In this document: positions 1 to 6,679 of the stretch, in pieces
How positions within the stretch are numbered: position 1 is the first letter of the stretch
Layout of the letters: each line of letters opens with the position of its first letter
Assembly (NCBI GenBank): GCA_023387695.1
Contig: JAEWHT010000021.1
Span: 1 to 10,671, forward strand
DNA length: 10,671 nucleotides
Source: Pseudomonadota bacterium
GTDB lineage: Bacteria; Pseudomonadota; Alphaproteobacteria; Rhizobiales; Xanthobacteraceae
Direction of reading: 5' to 3'
Position numbers and translations under genes: made by a program
The notes under the pieces: model-generated
Seen by the model: only the letters and a program-made list of their open reading frames with translations
Databases searched by the model: none
What the model was told of the DNA's origin: nothing

Positions 1-74
1 GAGCTGCCATTGGCCGATAGGCGGGCAATCTCGCATCGATCGTCAAGGGATAGCTGCTCGTAACTGCGCCCCAT
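1..74 (-). CDS. IS30-family transposase, N-terminal fragment (runs off left edge)
   Basis: The reverse strand read from an ATG at 74 gives MGRSYEQLSLDDRCEIARL followed by SANGS. This is the characteristic opening of IS30-family transposases: the start of the N-terminal helix-turn-helix that binds the terminal repeats. Only about 24 codons lie in the window, so the DDE catalytic domain cannot be seen and it is unknown whether the gene is intact. A strong ribosome binding site (GGAGGAGG) lies about seven bases upstream of the ATG, which supports the start. The gene would be transcribed out of the window to the left. The family call rests on recognising the N-terminus; whether the element is active cannot be judged here. 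Confidence 0.75.
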   Translation of the reverse strand, partial: MGRSYEQLSLDDRCEIARLSANGS

Positions 75-120
75 GGCAACACCTCCTCCAGGAAGTGTTG
101 CACTTCGTTTGTGAACTCAG
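1..120 (-). mobile_element. End of an IS30-family insertion sequence
   Basis: This stretch holds the transposase start plus about 45 bases of leader. The leader contains a perfect short palindrome, GAAGTG-TTG-CACTTC (92-106). The segment from about 97 to 119 (GTTGCACTTC followed by GTTTGTGAAC) resembles the TGTTGCACTTC-type terminal repeats I recall for IS30-family elements. The outer boundary is placed at about 120 because a separate palindromic repeat begins at 121. The opposite end and any target duplication lie outside the window, so the exact boundary is inferred. Confidence 0.5.
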
Positions 121-205
121 GGGACCCTTACGCCGCAGCGGAAATTGTTGCACGAGATGGTCATTGCCTATCTTCGCCAAATTTCTGCTGCGGCGTATGG
201 GTCCC
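121..205. repeat. Intergenic palindromic repeat, 27-bp arms
   Basis: The left arm (121-147, beginning GGGACCCTTACGCCGCAGC) pairs with the right arm (179-205, ending GCTGCGGCGTATGGGTCCC). By hand count 24 of 27 positions are complementary, around a 31-base centre. No convincing reading frame crosses it. It sits downstream of the marR-like gene and next to the IS30 end. Such an element could form a cruciform or an RNA hairpin and may act as a terminator or RNA-stabilising structure for the gene ending at 266. It looks like the dispersed palindromic repeats common in Bradyrhizobium intergenic DNA, but copy number cannot be checked from one window. Confidence 0.7.
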
Positions 206-231
206 GGATCTGCGCTGCGCTTGTCCGGGAC
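201..231. repeat. Short inverted repeat GTCCCGGA/TCCGGGAC
   Basis: A perfect 8-bp inverted repeat (201-208 and 224-231) flanks a 15-base loop that itself contains the palindrome GCGCTGCGC. It shares its first bases with the right arm of the larger palindrome at 121-205, so the two form a compound element. From 232 to 265 I see nothing further before the stop codon of the regulator gene. Confidence 0.6.
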
Positions 232-265
232 GACGGCGCAGGTTGGCGCAACTACGCGCGCAATC

Positions 266-778
266 TCACCCAGCCTTCCCCAAATGCTCCAGCGCATCCT
301 CGGCGCGCAGCGGCACGCGTGAGGCCTCGTTGTTGAGATCGACGAGTTGCGTCATCAGCCCCATCAGCGTCTTGCGCTCGGTGGGCTTGAGCGGCTCCAG
401 CATGCGCGCCTGGGCGCGTTCAACCGCGGGAATGATCTCGCGCAGGATCGCCGTGCCCTGCTTGGTCAAATAGAGCAGCTTGATCCGCTTGTCCTCGGGG
501 GCCGGCTTGCGCTCGACAAAATCCTTGGCCTGGAGGCGTTCGATCACGCTGCCGAGCGTGGAGCGGTCGAAGGCGATCACGGCCGACAGCCGCGTCGCGT
601 CGATGCCGGGGTGGGTATGGATCGCAATCAGCGCCGCATATTGCACAGGCGTGAGGTCGAACGCTTTGCACTCCTCCATGAAGATCGAGACTGCAATCTG
701 CTGCATGCGCCGGAACAGATAGCCCGGCGCGGCATAGACTGCGTCGATCGTGATCGGAGCGGCAGGCTTACTCGGCAT
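266..778 (-). CDS. MarR-family transcriptional regulator
   Basis: The 170-residue protein is a typical MarR size. The winged helix-turn-helix core spans about residues 40-105: an AALIAIHTHPG helix, the DRSTLGSVIERL recognition helix (71-82), and the wing with the conserved D-K-R of EDKRIK (95-100). Helices at both ends would form the dimer interface. The ATG at 778 overlaps the stop of the upstream isomerase gene by 11 bases (ATGCCGAGTAA), so the two are co-transcribed and probably translationally coupled. An in-frame upstream start would lie inside the isomerase gene and add a low-complexity Arg/Pro/Ser tail, so I rejected it. Context implies control of gentisate catabolism: MarR proteins usually repress and release DNA on binding a phenolic ligand. 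The palindrome at 1462-1483 is its likely site. The ligand is inference. Confidence 0.9.
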   Translation of the reverse strand: MPSKPAAPITIDAVYAAPGYLFRRMQQIAVSIFMEECKAFDLTPVQYAALIAIHTHPGIDATRLSAVIAFDRSTLGSVIERLQAKDFVERKPAPEDKRIKLLYLTKQGTAILREIIPAVERAQARMLEPLKPTERKTLMGLMTQLVDLNNEASRVPLRAEDALEHLGKAG

Positions 779-1400
779 CGGGCTGCTTCTCCGGAGCGGC
801 ATTGACGAAGGCCGGCAGCGCCTTGGCGGCGGCCTCGGCCTTGAGCAGGCGCGGATAGGCCGACACATCGACGCCGAAGCGGCGCGCATTGGCAAGCTGC
901 GGCACCAGGCAGAGATCGGCGAGCGTCGGCGCAGCGCCGAAGCAGAACGGACCGGGCTCGTCCTTGATCAGGGTCTCGCAAGCCGATAGCCCCTCGCGAT
1001 TGACCCAGGCGGCCCAGTCATGGACCTTCTCCTCAGACAGTCCAAGCTCGCGCAACCGCGCCAGCACCTTCAGATTCTGCACCGGATGCGTGTCGCAGGC
1101 GATCGCCAGCGCGAATGCGCGCACTTTGGCGCGCTGCAGCGGGTCCTTCGGCAGCAGCGGCGGGTTGGGATGGGTCTCGTCAAGCCATTCGATGATCGCG
1201 ACGGACTGGGTCAGCACCGCGCCGGAATCGCTCTCCAGCGCCGGCACCAGGCCCTGCGGATTGATGGCGAGATAGGCGGGGGCGCATTGCTCGCCCTTGC
1301 GAAGATGATGCGGCAGGTGCTCGGCACCGAGACCCTTGAGATTCAGCGCGATCCGCACGCGATAGGCGGCGCTGGAGCGGAAATAGCCGTGCAGCTTCAT
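768..1400 (-). CDS. maiA: Zeta-class glutathione S-transferase: maleylpyruvate / maleylacetoacetate isomerase
   Basis: The 210-residue protein opens MKLHGYFRSSAAYRVRIAL, the zeta-class GST signature. Next come NPQGLVPAL (48-56, cis-Pro loop), TQSVAIIEWLDE (64-75, glutathione gamma-glutamyl binding), DTHPVQNLKVL (103-113), and the C-terminal PTLADLCLVPQ with NARRF (158-174). These enzymes use glutathione to isomerise cis to trans double bonds in maleyl-keto acids in the cytoplasm. Because gentisate dioxygenase is divergent next door, maleylpyruvate (the nagL-type reaction, giving fumarylpyruvate) is the more likely substrate. Maleylacetoacetate from tyrosine or homogentisate breakdown is the alternative, and the sequence resembles maiA more than nagL. 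The SSCxWR motif has Ala in place of Cys. The ATG at 1400 follows GGGAGGG at good spacing; a longer version would add residues lacking family similarity. Confidence 0.88.
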   Translation of the reverse strand: MKLHGYFRSSAAYRVRIALNLKGLGAEHLPHHLRKGEQCAPAYLAINPQGLVPALESDSGAVLTQSVAIIEWLDETHPNPPLLPKDPLQRAKVRAFALAIACDTHPVQNLKVLARLRELGLSEEKVHDWAAWVNREGLSACETLIKDEPGPFCFGAAPTLADLCLVPQLANARRFGVDVSAYPRLLKAEAAAKALPAFVNAAPEKQPDAE

Positions 1401-1448
1401 CGGAACCCTCCCGTGAATTTTCTGGTTACTTAGCAAGAGTGGCCGCCA

Positions 1449-1476
1449 TTGACGCTACAAAGATTGTCAGTATGCT
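1449..1476 (+). promoter_or_regulatory. Candidate promoter of the gentisate dioxygenase gene
   Basis: A -35-like TTGACG (1449-1454) and a -10-like TATGCT (1471-1476) are separated by 16 bases. This places a start site about 27 bases before the ATG at 1510. The -10 lies inside the palindrome at 1462-1483, so a bound repressor would block it. On the opposite strand the same palindrome supplies a perfect TTGACA (reverse complement of 1476-1481) that could be the -35 of the isomerase-marR pair; its -10 (TGTAGC, from 1454-1459) is weak. Both are read by eye. Confidence 0.45.
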
Positions 1477-1483
1477 GTCAATC
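1462..1483. promoter_or_regulatory. 22-bp palindrome, candidate MarR operator
   Basis: GATTGTCAG (1462-1470) and CTGTCAATC (1475-1483) are complementary at 8 of 9 positions around a four-base centre, TATG. Size and symmetry suit a MarR dimer. It lies in the 109-bp gap between the divergent isomerase-marR pair and the dioxygenase gene, and covers promoter-like elements for both directions. This is the expected arrangement for one regulator controlling both transcripts, including its own. That MarR binds here is inferred from position. Confidence 0.55.
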
Positions 1484-1509
1484 TACAGAAAAGCGACGGG
1501 AGCCGCGCC

Positions 1510-2550
1510 ATGGAAGCCGTGACCAAGACGCCGGAACGCGAGGCGTTCTACAAAAAGATCGACGGCGAAAATCTCACCGCGCTGTGGACGGTGATGAGCG
1601 ATCTGATCACGCCGGAGCCCAGGAGCGCCTGCCGCCCTCACCTCTGGAAGTTCGACATTATCCGCGACTACATGACGGAGGCCGGCAAGCTGATCACGGC
1701 CAAGGAAGCCGAGCGGCGCGTGCTGGTGCTGGAAAATCCGGGCCTGCGCGGCCAATCCAAGATCACGACCTCGCTCTATGCCGGCGTGCAGATGGTGGTG
1801 CCCGGCGACGTCGCGCCCGCCCATCGTCATAGCCAATCAGCGCTGCGCTTCGTACTCGAAGGCAAGGGTGCCCACACCGCCGTCGACGGTGAGCGCACTG
1901 CGATGGAGCCGGGCGATTTCATCATCACGCCGTCGATGACCTGGCACGATCATTCCAACGAGACGGATGAGCCGATGTTCTGGCTCGACGGCCTCGACAT
2001 CCCGCTGGTGCAGTTCTTCGACTGCTCGTTTGCGGAAGGCTCGAAAGAAGACCAGCAGAAGATCACCAAGCCCGCCGGCGACAGCTTTGCCCGCTACGGC
2101 CACAATCTGCTGCCGGTCGACGTGAAGCGGAGCTCAAAGACGTCGCCGATCTTCAGCTATCCCTATGCCTACACCCGCGAAGCGCTGGAGAAGGCCAGGA
2201 CGAGCCAGGAATGGGATGCCTGTCACGGGCTGAAGCTGAAGTTCAGCAACCCCGAGACCGGCGATTTCGCGATGCCGACCATCGGCACCTTCATTCAGCT
2301 GCTGCCTAAAGGTTTCAAGACCGCACGCTATCGTTCGACGGATGCGACCGTATTCTGTCCGATCGAGGGCAAAGGTCGCAGCCGCATCGGAGATGCCGTG
2401 TTCGAGTGGAGCCCGCGCGATCTCTTTGTGGTGCCGAGCTGGCAATGGGTGACTCACGAGGCGGATGAAGATGCCGTGCTGTTCAGCTTCTCCGATCGCC
2501 CTGTGCAGCAGAAGCTGGATCTGTTTCGCGAGGATCGCGGCAACGCGTGA
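1510..2550 (+). CDS. Gentisate 1,2-dioxygenase
   Basis: The 346-residue bicupin protein has the usual length for the family. It opens the ring of gentisate (2,5-dihydroxybenzoate) with O2 to give maleylpyruvate, using Fe(II), in the cytoplasm. The N-terminal cupin (about 90-165) carries PAHRHSQSALRFVLEG, giving metal ligands His105 and His107, and TWHDHSNE, giving His146, the third ligand. These are nearly the numbers known for characterised gentisate dioxygenases. The C-terminal cupin (about 250-330) retains the fold but lacks the full His set, as is normal. The start has ACGGGAG eight bases upstream of the ATG. It is divergent from the isomerase-marR pair and monocistronic: it is followed by a palindromic repeat and a convergent operon. 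No fumarylpyruvate hydrolase follows, so the pathway's third step must be encoded elsewhere. 1-Hydroxy-2-naphthoate or salicylate dioxygenase are related alternatives. Confidence 0.9.
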   Translation: MEAVTKTPEREAFYKKIDGENLTALWTVMSDLITPEPRSACRPHLWKFDIIRDYMTEAGKLITAKEAERRVLVLENPGLRGQSKITTSLYAGVQMVVPGDVAPAHRHSQSALRFVLEGKGAHTAVDGERTAMEPGDFIITPSMTWHDHSNETDEPMFWLDGLDIPLVQFFDCSFAEGSKEDQQKITKPAGDSFARYGHNLLPVDVKRSSKTSPIFSYPYAYTREALEKARTSQEWDACHGLKLKFSNPETGDFAMPTIGTFIQLLPKGFKTARYRSTDATVFCPIEGKGRSRIGDAVFEWSPRDLFVVPSWQWVTHEADEDAVLFSFSDRPVQQKLDLFREDRGNA

Positions 2551-2556
2551 GGCTTT

Positions 2557-2649
2557 CGTAGGGTGGATTAGCCGAAGGCGTAATCCACCAACTTCGTCCC
2601 GCGTTCGCTGAAGCGTGGTGGGTTACGCCTTCGGCTAACCCACCCTACG
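2557..2649. repeat. Intergenic inverted repeat, 34-bp arms, possible bidirectional terminator
   Basis: The left arm (2557-2590, starting CGTAGGGTGGATTAGCCGAA) and right arm (2616-2649, ending GCTAACCCACCCTACG) are complementary at 32 of 34 positions by hand count, with a 25-base loop. It fills most of the 115-bp gap between the convergent dioxygenase and ABC permease genes. A transcript in either direction would fold into a long hairpin, so it could terminate or protect both mRNAs, although no U-tract follows. The GTAGGGTGGGTTAGC core is one I recognise as a widely dispersed repeat in Bradyrhizobium-like and other proteobacterial genomes. It is not gene-specific. Confidence 0.8.
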
Positions 2650-2665
2650 GCTCCGGCGATCGTAG

Positions 2666-3487
2666 CTACCGCCAGTGCAACAACCGCACTTCCAGCCAGC
2701 CGATCACCTTCCCCACCACCAGCCCAAACACCGACAGGATCACCACGCCTGCGAGCAGTTGATCTGTCTGCATGAGATTGCCAGCCTGGAGCACGAACGC
2801 GCCGATGCCGTATTGTGCGCCGATCATCTCGGCGCTGACGACGAGCAGCAGCGCCACCGACGCTGTGATCCGGAAGCCGGCTAGGATCGCCGGCAATGCG
2901 CCGGGCCAGACCACCTTGCGCACGATGGTCGCGAAGGGGACATTGAAGCTTTGCGCCATACGGATCAGGTTACGCGGCACCGCATCGACGCCGCTATAGA
3001 CCGAGATCGCGGTCGAGAAGAATACGCCGAGCGCGATCGTGGCAATCTTCGGCTCTTCGCCGATGCCGAGCCAGAGAATGAGCAGCGGCAGCAGCGCGAT
3101 CTTCGGGATCGGGAACAGCGCCGAGATGAAAGTGATGCCGACACTGCGCGCGAGCCGCGAGAGGCCGATGGCGAAGCCGACCGCGACACCAGCCGCCGTT
3201 CCAAGAACCCAGCCGACGCCGATACGCAACAGCGACGCCGAAAGATGCTGCCAAAGCGCGCCCGATATCGCGAGCTCGTAGATCGCACGCACGATGGCCG
3301 AGGGCGCCGGCAGGAACAGCGGATTGACGAGCTTGGCGCTGCCCGCCGCCTGCCAGATCGCGATCACCAGCGCGAGCGCGATCCAGCCGCCGAAGCGGCT
3401 GGACGCAGGCACGAAGCCGGCGCCGCGGAAGCGGACACGCCGCGTGATTTCGTTTTTGGCTGATGTCTCCCTCGCGCGATCAAGCAT
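2666..3487 (-). CDS. ABC transporter permease (SsuC/TauC, nitrate/sulfonate/taurine type)
   Basis: The 273-residue protein is an inner-membrane permease with about six hydrophobic segments, starting with GGWIALALVIAIWQAAG (33-49). The cytoplasmic EAA loop that docks on the ATPase lies at about 177-205, with the conserved Gly and Pro of PGALPAILAG. The FLPAPSAIV segment (58-66) is typical of this family's periplasmic start. The ATG at 3487 overlaps the ATPase stop by eight bases and has GAGGT just upstream, so the pair is translationally coupled; an earlier in-frame ATG lies deeper in the ATPase gene and is less likely. It is the last gene of the oxidoreductase-importer operon and ends 17 bases from a strong inverted repeat. 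The substrate cannot be read from the permease. Confidence 0.9.
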   Translation of the reverse strand: MLDRARETSAKNEITRRVRFRGAGFVPASSRFGGWIALALVIAIWQAAGSAKLVNPLFLPAPSAIVRAIYELAISGALWQHLSASLLRIGVGWVLGTAAGVAVGFAIGLSRLARSVGITFISALFPIPKIALLPLLILWLGIGEEPKIATIALGVFFSTAISVYSGVDAVPRNLIRMAQSFNVPFATIVRKVVWPGALPAILAGFRITASVALLLVVSAEMIGAQYGIGAFVLQAGNLMQTDQLLAGVVILSVFGLVVGKVIGWLEVRLLHWR

Positions 3488-4253
3488 GCTGTACCTCGCG
3501 CTCGGCATCGATCGCCTCATTGCGGATCAGCGACCAGATTTGGTTCTGCAGCGCCAGCAGTTTCTCCCGTGCAGACGCCTCGCCGCGTTCGGCGCGCGTC
3601 ATCGGCACGGTGACGACCTCACGGATACGACCCGGCCGGCGCGACAGCACCACGATACGGTCAGCAAGCCTCGCAGCCTCTTCGAGGTTGTGCGTGACAT
3701 AGGCCGCGCCCATGCCGCCATCCGCGAGCAGGCGGACGAAATCTTCCATGAGGAGCTCGCGGGTCTGCGAATCCAGCGCCGAGAGCGGCTCGTCCATCAG
3801 CAAAATGGCAGGCTTCACCGCAAGCGCGCGCGAAATGCCGACGCGCTGGCGCATGCCGCCGGAGAGCTGCTTTGGATGGGTCTGGCGAAAATCGGTCAGG
3901 CCCGTTCGGCGCAGGGCATCATCGACAAGCGCGCGGCGCTGCGTGGCCGAGAGCTGGGTGTGCAGCAGCGGAAATTCGACGTTCTCTTCCACCGTCGCCC
4001 AGGGCAGCAGCGCGAAATCCTGAAACACGAAGGTCAAAGGATTGAGGCTGTCCGCCGGTGGCGCGCCGCGCAGTTCGGGCGCCCCCGACGTCGGCTGCAA
4101 CAGCCCGCCAAGGATCGACAGCAGCGTGCTCTTGCCGCAGCCGGAAGGACCCACGATTGCCACCACCTCGCCGGCGCTCACCGTGAAGGAGATATCGTCG
4201 AGCACGGCGAGATCGCCGAAGCGATGGCTGATGTGGTTGGCGATCAGGTCCAC
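3480..4253 (-). CDS. ABC transporter ATP-binding protein (SsuB/TauB type)
   Basis: The 257-residue protein has all ATPase motifs. Walker A is GPSGCGKST (35-43), the Q-loop is VFQDFALLPW (Gln78), the signature is LSGGMRQR (130-137), Walker B is ILLMDEP (150-156) and the H-loop is VTHNL (His188). No catalytic residue is missing. It powers import through the adjacent permease and sits on the cytoplasmic face as a dimer. The start is GTG at 4253, with AGAGGG about six bases upstream, 11 bases after the binding-protein gene stops. Downstream it overlaps the permease gene by eight bases. The family (nitrate/sulfonate/taurine/thiamine-precursor importers) is clear; the substrate is not. Confidence 0.92.
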   Translation of the reverse strand: MDLIANHISHRFGDLAVLDDISFTVSAGEVVAIVGPSGCGKSTLLSILGGLLQPTSGAPELRGAPPADSLNPLTFVFQDFALLPWATVEENVEFPLLHTQLSATQRRALVDDALRRTGLTDFRQTHPKQLSGGMRQRVGISRALAVKPAILLMDEPLSALDSQTRELLMEDFVRLLADGGMGAAYVTHNLEEAARLADRIVVLSRRPGRIREVVTVPMTRAERGEASAREKLLALQNQIWSLIRNEAIDAEREVQHA

Positions 4254-4264
4254 GAGCTACCCTC

Positions 4265-5269
4265 TCAATCCGCCTTCACATATTCCTTGGCGATGATCGT
4301 ATCGGCATCATAGCCCTTGTCGGCAAATCCCTGCTCCTGCAGCCATTTGATCTGGTTGTCGACGTTCTTGACGTCGAGCTTGCCGTCCGGATCGATATAG
4401 GCGCAGTTGCCGACCACCTGCTCGACCGGCAGGTTGGTGTACTTTGCGATGATCTCCAGCAGCGGCTTGGTCTTGTCGTTGATCGGCGCGACGCCGTCCT
4501 TCATCGAAGCCAGGATCACGTCGTGATATTCGCGATCGGCTTTCGCAAGCACGCCAAGGAATTTCGTGACCAGCGCCTTGTTGGTCAGCGTCTTCGGCGA
4601 GGCGAACACCGCGCCCAACTGCCAGGGCGTCTCGTCGCCGACCCAGCCCAGGAACTTGGCACCGCCGTCGTCCATCAGCTTGCGCGCGGTAGAGATCGGC
4701 AGCAACGCTGCGTCCACGGTCTCGCCCTTCAACGCGGCTGCGGCGTTCGACAGCGATTGCAGCGGCACGACCTTCACGTCCGAAAGCTTGAAGCCGTATT
4801 TGTCGGCGAGCAGGCCGAGCGAATAATGGAAGGATGAGCCGACCTGCGTCATCGCGATGCGCTTGCCCGCGAGATCCTTCGGCGTCTTCAGGCCAGCGGC
4901 ATAGGCGTTGTTGCTGGCGAAATAGCCGATCAGGGGGTAGCCGGCCTTCTCGCGGCTCATGCCGCCGATCACCTTCAGTACGCCCTTGCCGGCGAGATTG
5001 TAGAGGCCTGCGGTAAAGGCGGTGACGCCGAAATCGACATCGCCCGAGGTCGTCGCAACCGCGATCGGCTGTGCCGCGTCAAAAAACTTTAGTTCAATGT
5101 CGAGGCCGGCTTCGCGGAAATAGCCCTTGTCCTGCGCAATGAAAACCGGCGCGGAGGACGACAGGCGAAGCACACCGACCTTGGCCTTCAGAGCATCCTC
5201 AGCCCTCGCCGTGCCCATCGCCATCATAGCCAAAAGGCTAAGAGCCGCGACCCGCGCAATCCCGATCAT
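4265..5269 (-). CDS. ABC transporter periplasmic substrate-binding protein (NMT1/THI5-like, TauA/SsuA family)
   Basis: The 334-residue precursor has a Sec signal peptide: MIGIARVAALSLLAMMAMGT then ARA, with cleavage likely after Ala23. The mature protein begins a type II binding-protein fold: KVGVLRLSSSAPVFIAQDKG, then GYFREAGLDIEL (about 50-61), TSGDVDFGVTAF (74-85), and the domain-2 segment DLAGKRIAMTQVGSS. This is the NMT1/THI5-like pattern shared by taurine, sulfonate, nitrate and pyrimidine-precursor binding proteins. It would capture a small organic ligand and deliver it to the permease. The ATG at 5269 has GGAGGAA six bases upstream. The gene follows the flavoprotein gene by 35 bases and precedes the ATPase by 11, so one transcript is likely. 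The ligand is unknown; the flavoprotein's substrate or product is a reasonable guess. Confidence 0.88.
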   Translation of the reverse strand: MIGIARVAALSLLAMMAMGTARAEDALKAKVGVLRLSSSAPVFIAQDKGYFREAGLDIELKFFDAAQPIAVATTSGDVDFGVTAFTAGLYNLAGKGVLKVIGGMSREKAGYPLIGYFASNNAYAAGLKTPKDLAGKRIAMTQVGSSFHYSLGLLADKYGFKLSDVKVVPLQSLSNAAAALKGETVDAALLPISTARKLMDDGGAKFLGWVGDETPWQLGAVFASPKTLTNKALVTKFLGVLAKADREYHDVILASMKDGVAPINDKTKPLLEIIAKYTNLPVEQVVGNCAYIDPDGKLDVKNVDNQIKWLQEQGFADKGYDADTIIAKEYVKAD

Positions 5270-5304
5270 CCCGCTTCCTCCAATAATTCTCTTTTTGCAG
5301 TCCG

Positions 5305-6669
5305 TTACAGGCCCTTTGGCACGGGTTGATCCCGCCCGATGAAGGCGCCTTGTTGTTTCAACGTTTCCTGCAATTTTTCAATGGGCATTTCGCGGGGGAT
5401 CCGGTTTCCGGAGAGTGCAAGCGCGGCCGCGGAACCGGCTGCCTCCCCCATCACGAAGCAGGCTCCGGAAACCCGCGCCGCCGACTGGCCTTCATGGGTC
5501 ATGGAAGCACAGCGGCCAGCGACCAGGAGGTTGTCGACACCTTCAGGTACCAGCATCCGATAGGGCAGCTCGTTATAGCCGCGCGATTCCGGGATCGGCG
5601 GAAAGGTGAAGATGACGTCGCCGGCGACATGAGCCTCGATGGGCCAGCCGTTGACGCCAATGGAATCCTCAAACGAGGCGCAGCCGAGCACATCCTCGCC
5701 GCTGAGCTGGTAGCCGCCCGTGATCCGGCGGGTCTCGCGGATGCCGAGTTGCGGCGGCAGGTCGACGATGTAGGACTTTTCGAAGCCCGGCACGGTGCGC
5801 AGGAATTCGAAGGCAGCGAGCGCCTGCTTGCGACCTTCGATCTCGCCGCGGGTGAGATCATCAGGCTCGACACCGTTGATGGCGTGGCCGTCCTCGCGCG
5901 CGACTTGCGTGAAATTCACCCGCCACTCGATGCCGGATTTTTGCGGCCGCACGATCGCACTCTTGCGCGGGAATTTGTGGGTGCCGGCCGCGGTGGCCTG
6001 CTCCATCAATTGCGGGATCGTCCGCCAGGCATCGCCAGCCTTTGCAGGGTCGATGCCGTTGAGGCGCAACATCATCGAGGGATACATGGGATGGCCGTGT
6101 TCGTCACCGATCTCGAACGGCGCACCGGCCCAGACCGCGAGATCGCCGTCACCGGAGCAGTCGATGAAGATCTCCGCGCGCACCGCCTGCCGTCCCGCCT
6201 TGGTCTCGACCATCAGCGCATCGATGCGGTTGTTATCGCCCATCACAACGCCGGCGCCGAGCGCATGGAAGAGAATGTGTACCTTGTGGCTGGCGAGCAG
6301 CTCGTCGGCCGCGATCTTGTAGGCCGCGGTGTCATAGGCCTGAGCAAAAACCTTACCGAGGATCAGATGCGGCGCGTTGAGACCGTTCAGATGGTCGATC
6401 CGCGCCAGCAGGTCGGACGCCATGCCCTGCACCAGTCGGACAGCTTCGCCATAGACATTGCCGTGCAGGCCGCAGAAATTGGTGACGCCGGCCGCGGTGC
6501 CCATGCCGCCAAGAAAGCCATAGCGCTCGATCAACAGCGTCTTCCGCCCGGCGCGCGCGGCTGAGGCCGCAGCGACGATGCCGGCCGGCCCGCCGCCGAG
6601 CACGACGACTTCGTACTCGCCGTAGAGCGGCACCTGGCGTGCCGGTTCATTGATCGTCGTGGCCCGCAT
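5305..6669 (-). CDS. FAD-dependent oxidoreductase (FAD_oxidored, PF12831-like)
   Basis: The 454-residue protein begins with a Rossmann dinucleotide fold: YEVVVLGGGPAGIVAAAS with GxGxxG at 25-30, and the ribose-binding acid at Glu48 (LLIER). It continues with FLGGMGTAAGVTNF (52-65), a second conserved flavin segment FIDCSGDGDLA (168-178), and the C-terminal NLLVAGRCASMTHEGQSAAR (380-399). These segments are the hallmarks of the FAD_oxidored group, whose members are poorly characterised dehydrogenases or reductases. No membrane segment or signal peptide is seen, so it is probably cytoplasmic. The ATG at 6669 has GGAAGGA about seven bases upstream. It is the first gene of an operon with a complete ABC importer and faces a divergent LysR gene. 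That suggests it acts on the imported compound or a product of it. The substrate is not identifiable from sequence. Confidence 0.85.
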   Translation of the reverse strand: MRATTINEPARQVPLYGEYEVVVLGGGPAGIVAAASAARAGRKTLLIERYGFLGGMGTAAGVTNFCGLHGNVYGEAVRLVQGMASDLLARIDHLNGLNAPHLILGKVFAQAYDTAAYKIAADELLASHKVHILFHALGAGVVMGDNNRIDALMVETKAGRQAVRAEIFIDCSGDGDLAVWAGAPFEIGDEHGHPMYPSMMLRLNGIDPAKAGDAWRTIPQLMEQATAAGTHKFPRKSAIVRPQKSGIEWRVNFTQVAREDGHAINGVEPDDLTRGEIEGRKQALAAFEFLRTVPGFEKSYIVDLPPQLGIRETRRITGGYQLSGEDVLGCASFEDSIGVNGWPIEAHVAGDVIFTFPPIPESRGYNELPYRMLVPEGVDNLLVAGRCASMTHEGQSAARVSGACFVMGEAAGSAAALALSGNRIPREMPIEKLQETLKQQGAFIGRDQPVPKGL

Positions 6670-6679
6670 GGCGCGTCCT

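Noticed and set aside
95..473. Several short plus-strand frames near the left edge
   Set aside because: They cover the IS end, the palindromic repeat and the reverse of the MarR gene, and show no protein similarity or ribosome binding site.
779..895. In-frame upstream extension of the MarR gene
   Set aside because: The added 39 residues are Arg/Pro/Ser-rich, lie inside the isomerase gene and have no MarR similarity. The ATG at 778 gives the family's normal length.
3294..4313. Long plus-strand open frame (339 codons) antisense to the ABC ATPase and permease genes
   Set aside because: It is Arg/Gln/His-rich with no domain, and crosses the boundary between two well-supported genes on the other strand.
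5326..6564. Long plus-strand open frame (412 codons) antisense to the flavoprotein gene
   Set aside because: The translation has no recognisable domain and is rich in Arg, Gly, Ala and His, as expected from a GC-rich antisense frame. The minus-strand protein has clear FAD motifs and a ribosome binding site.
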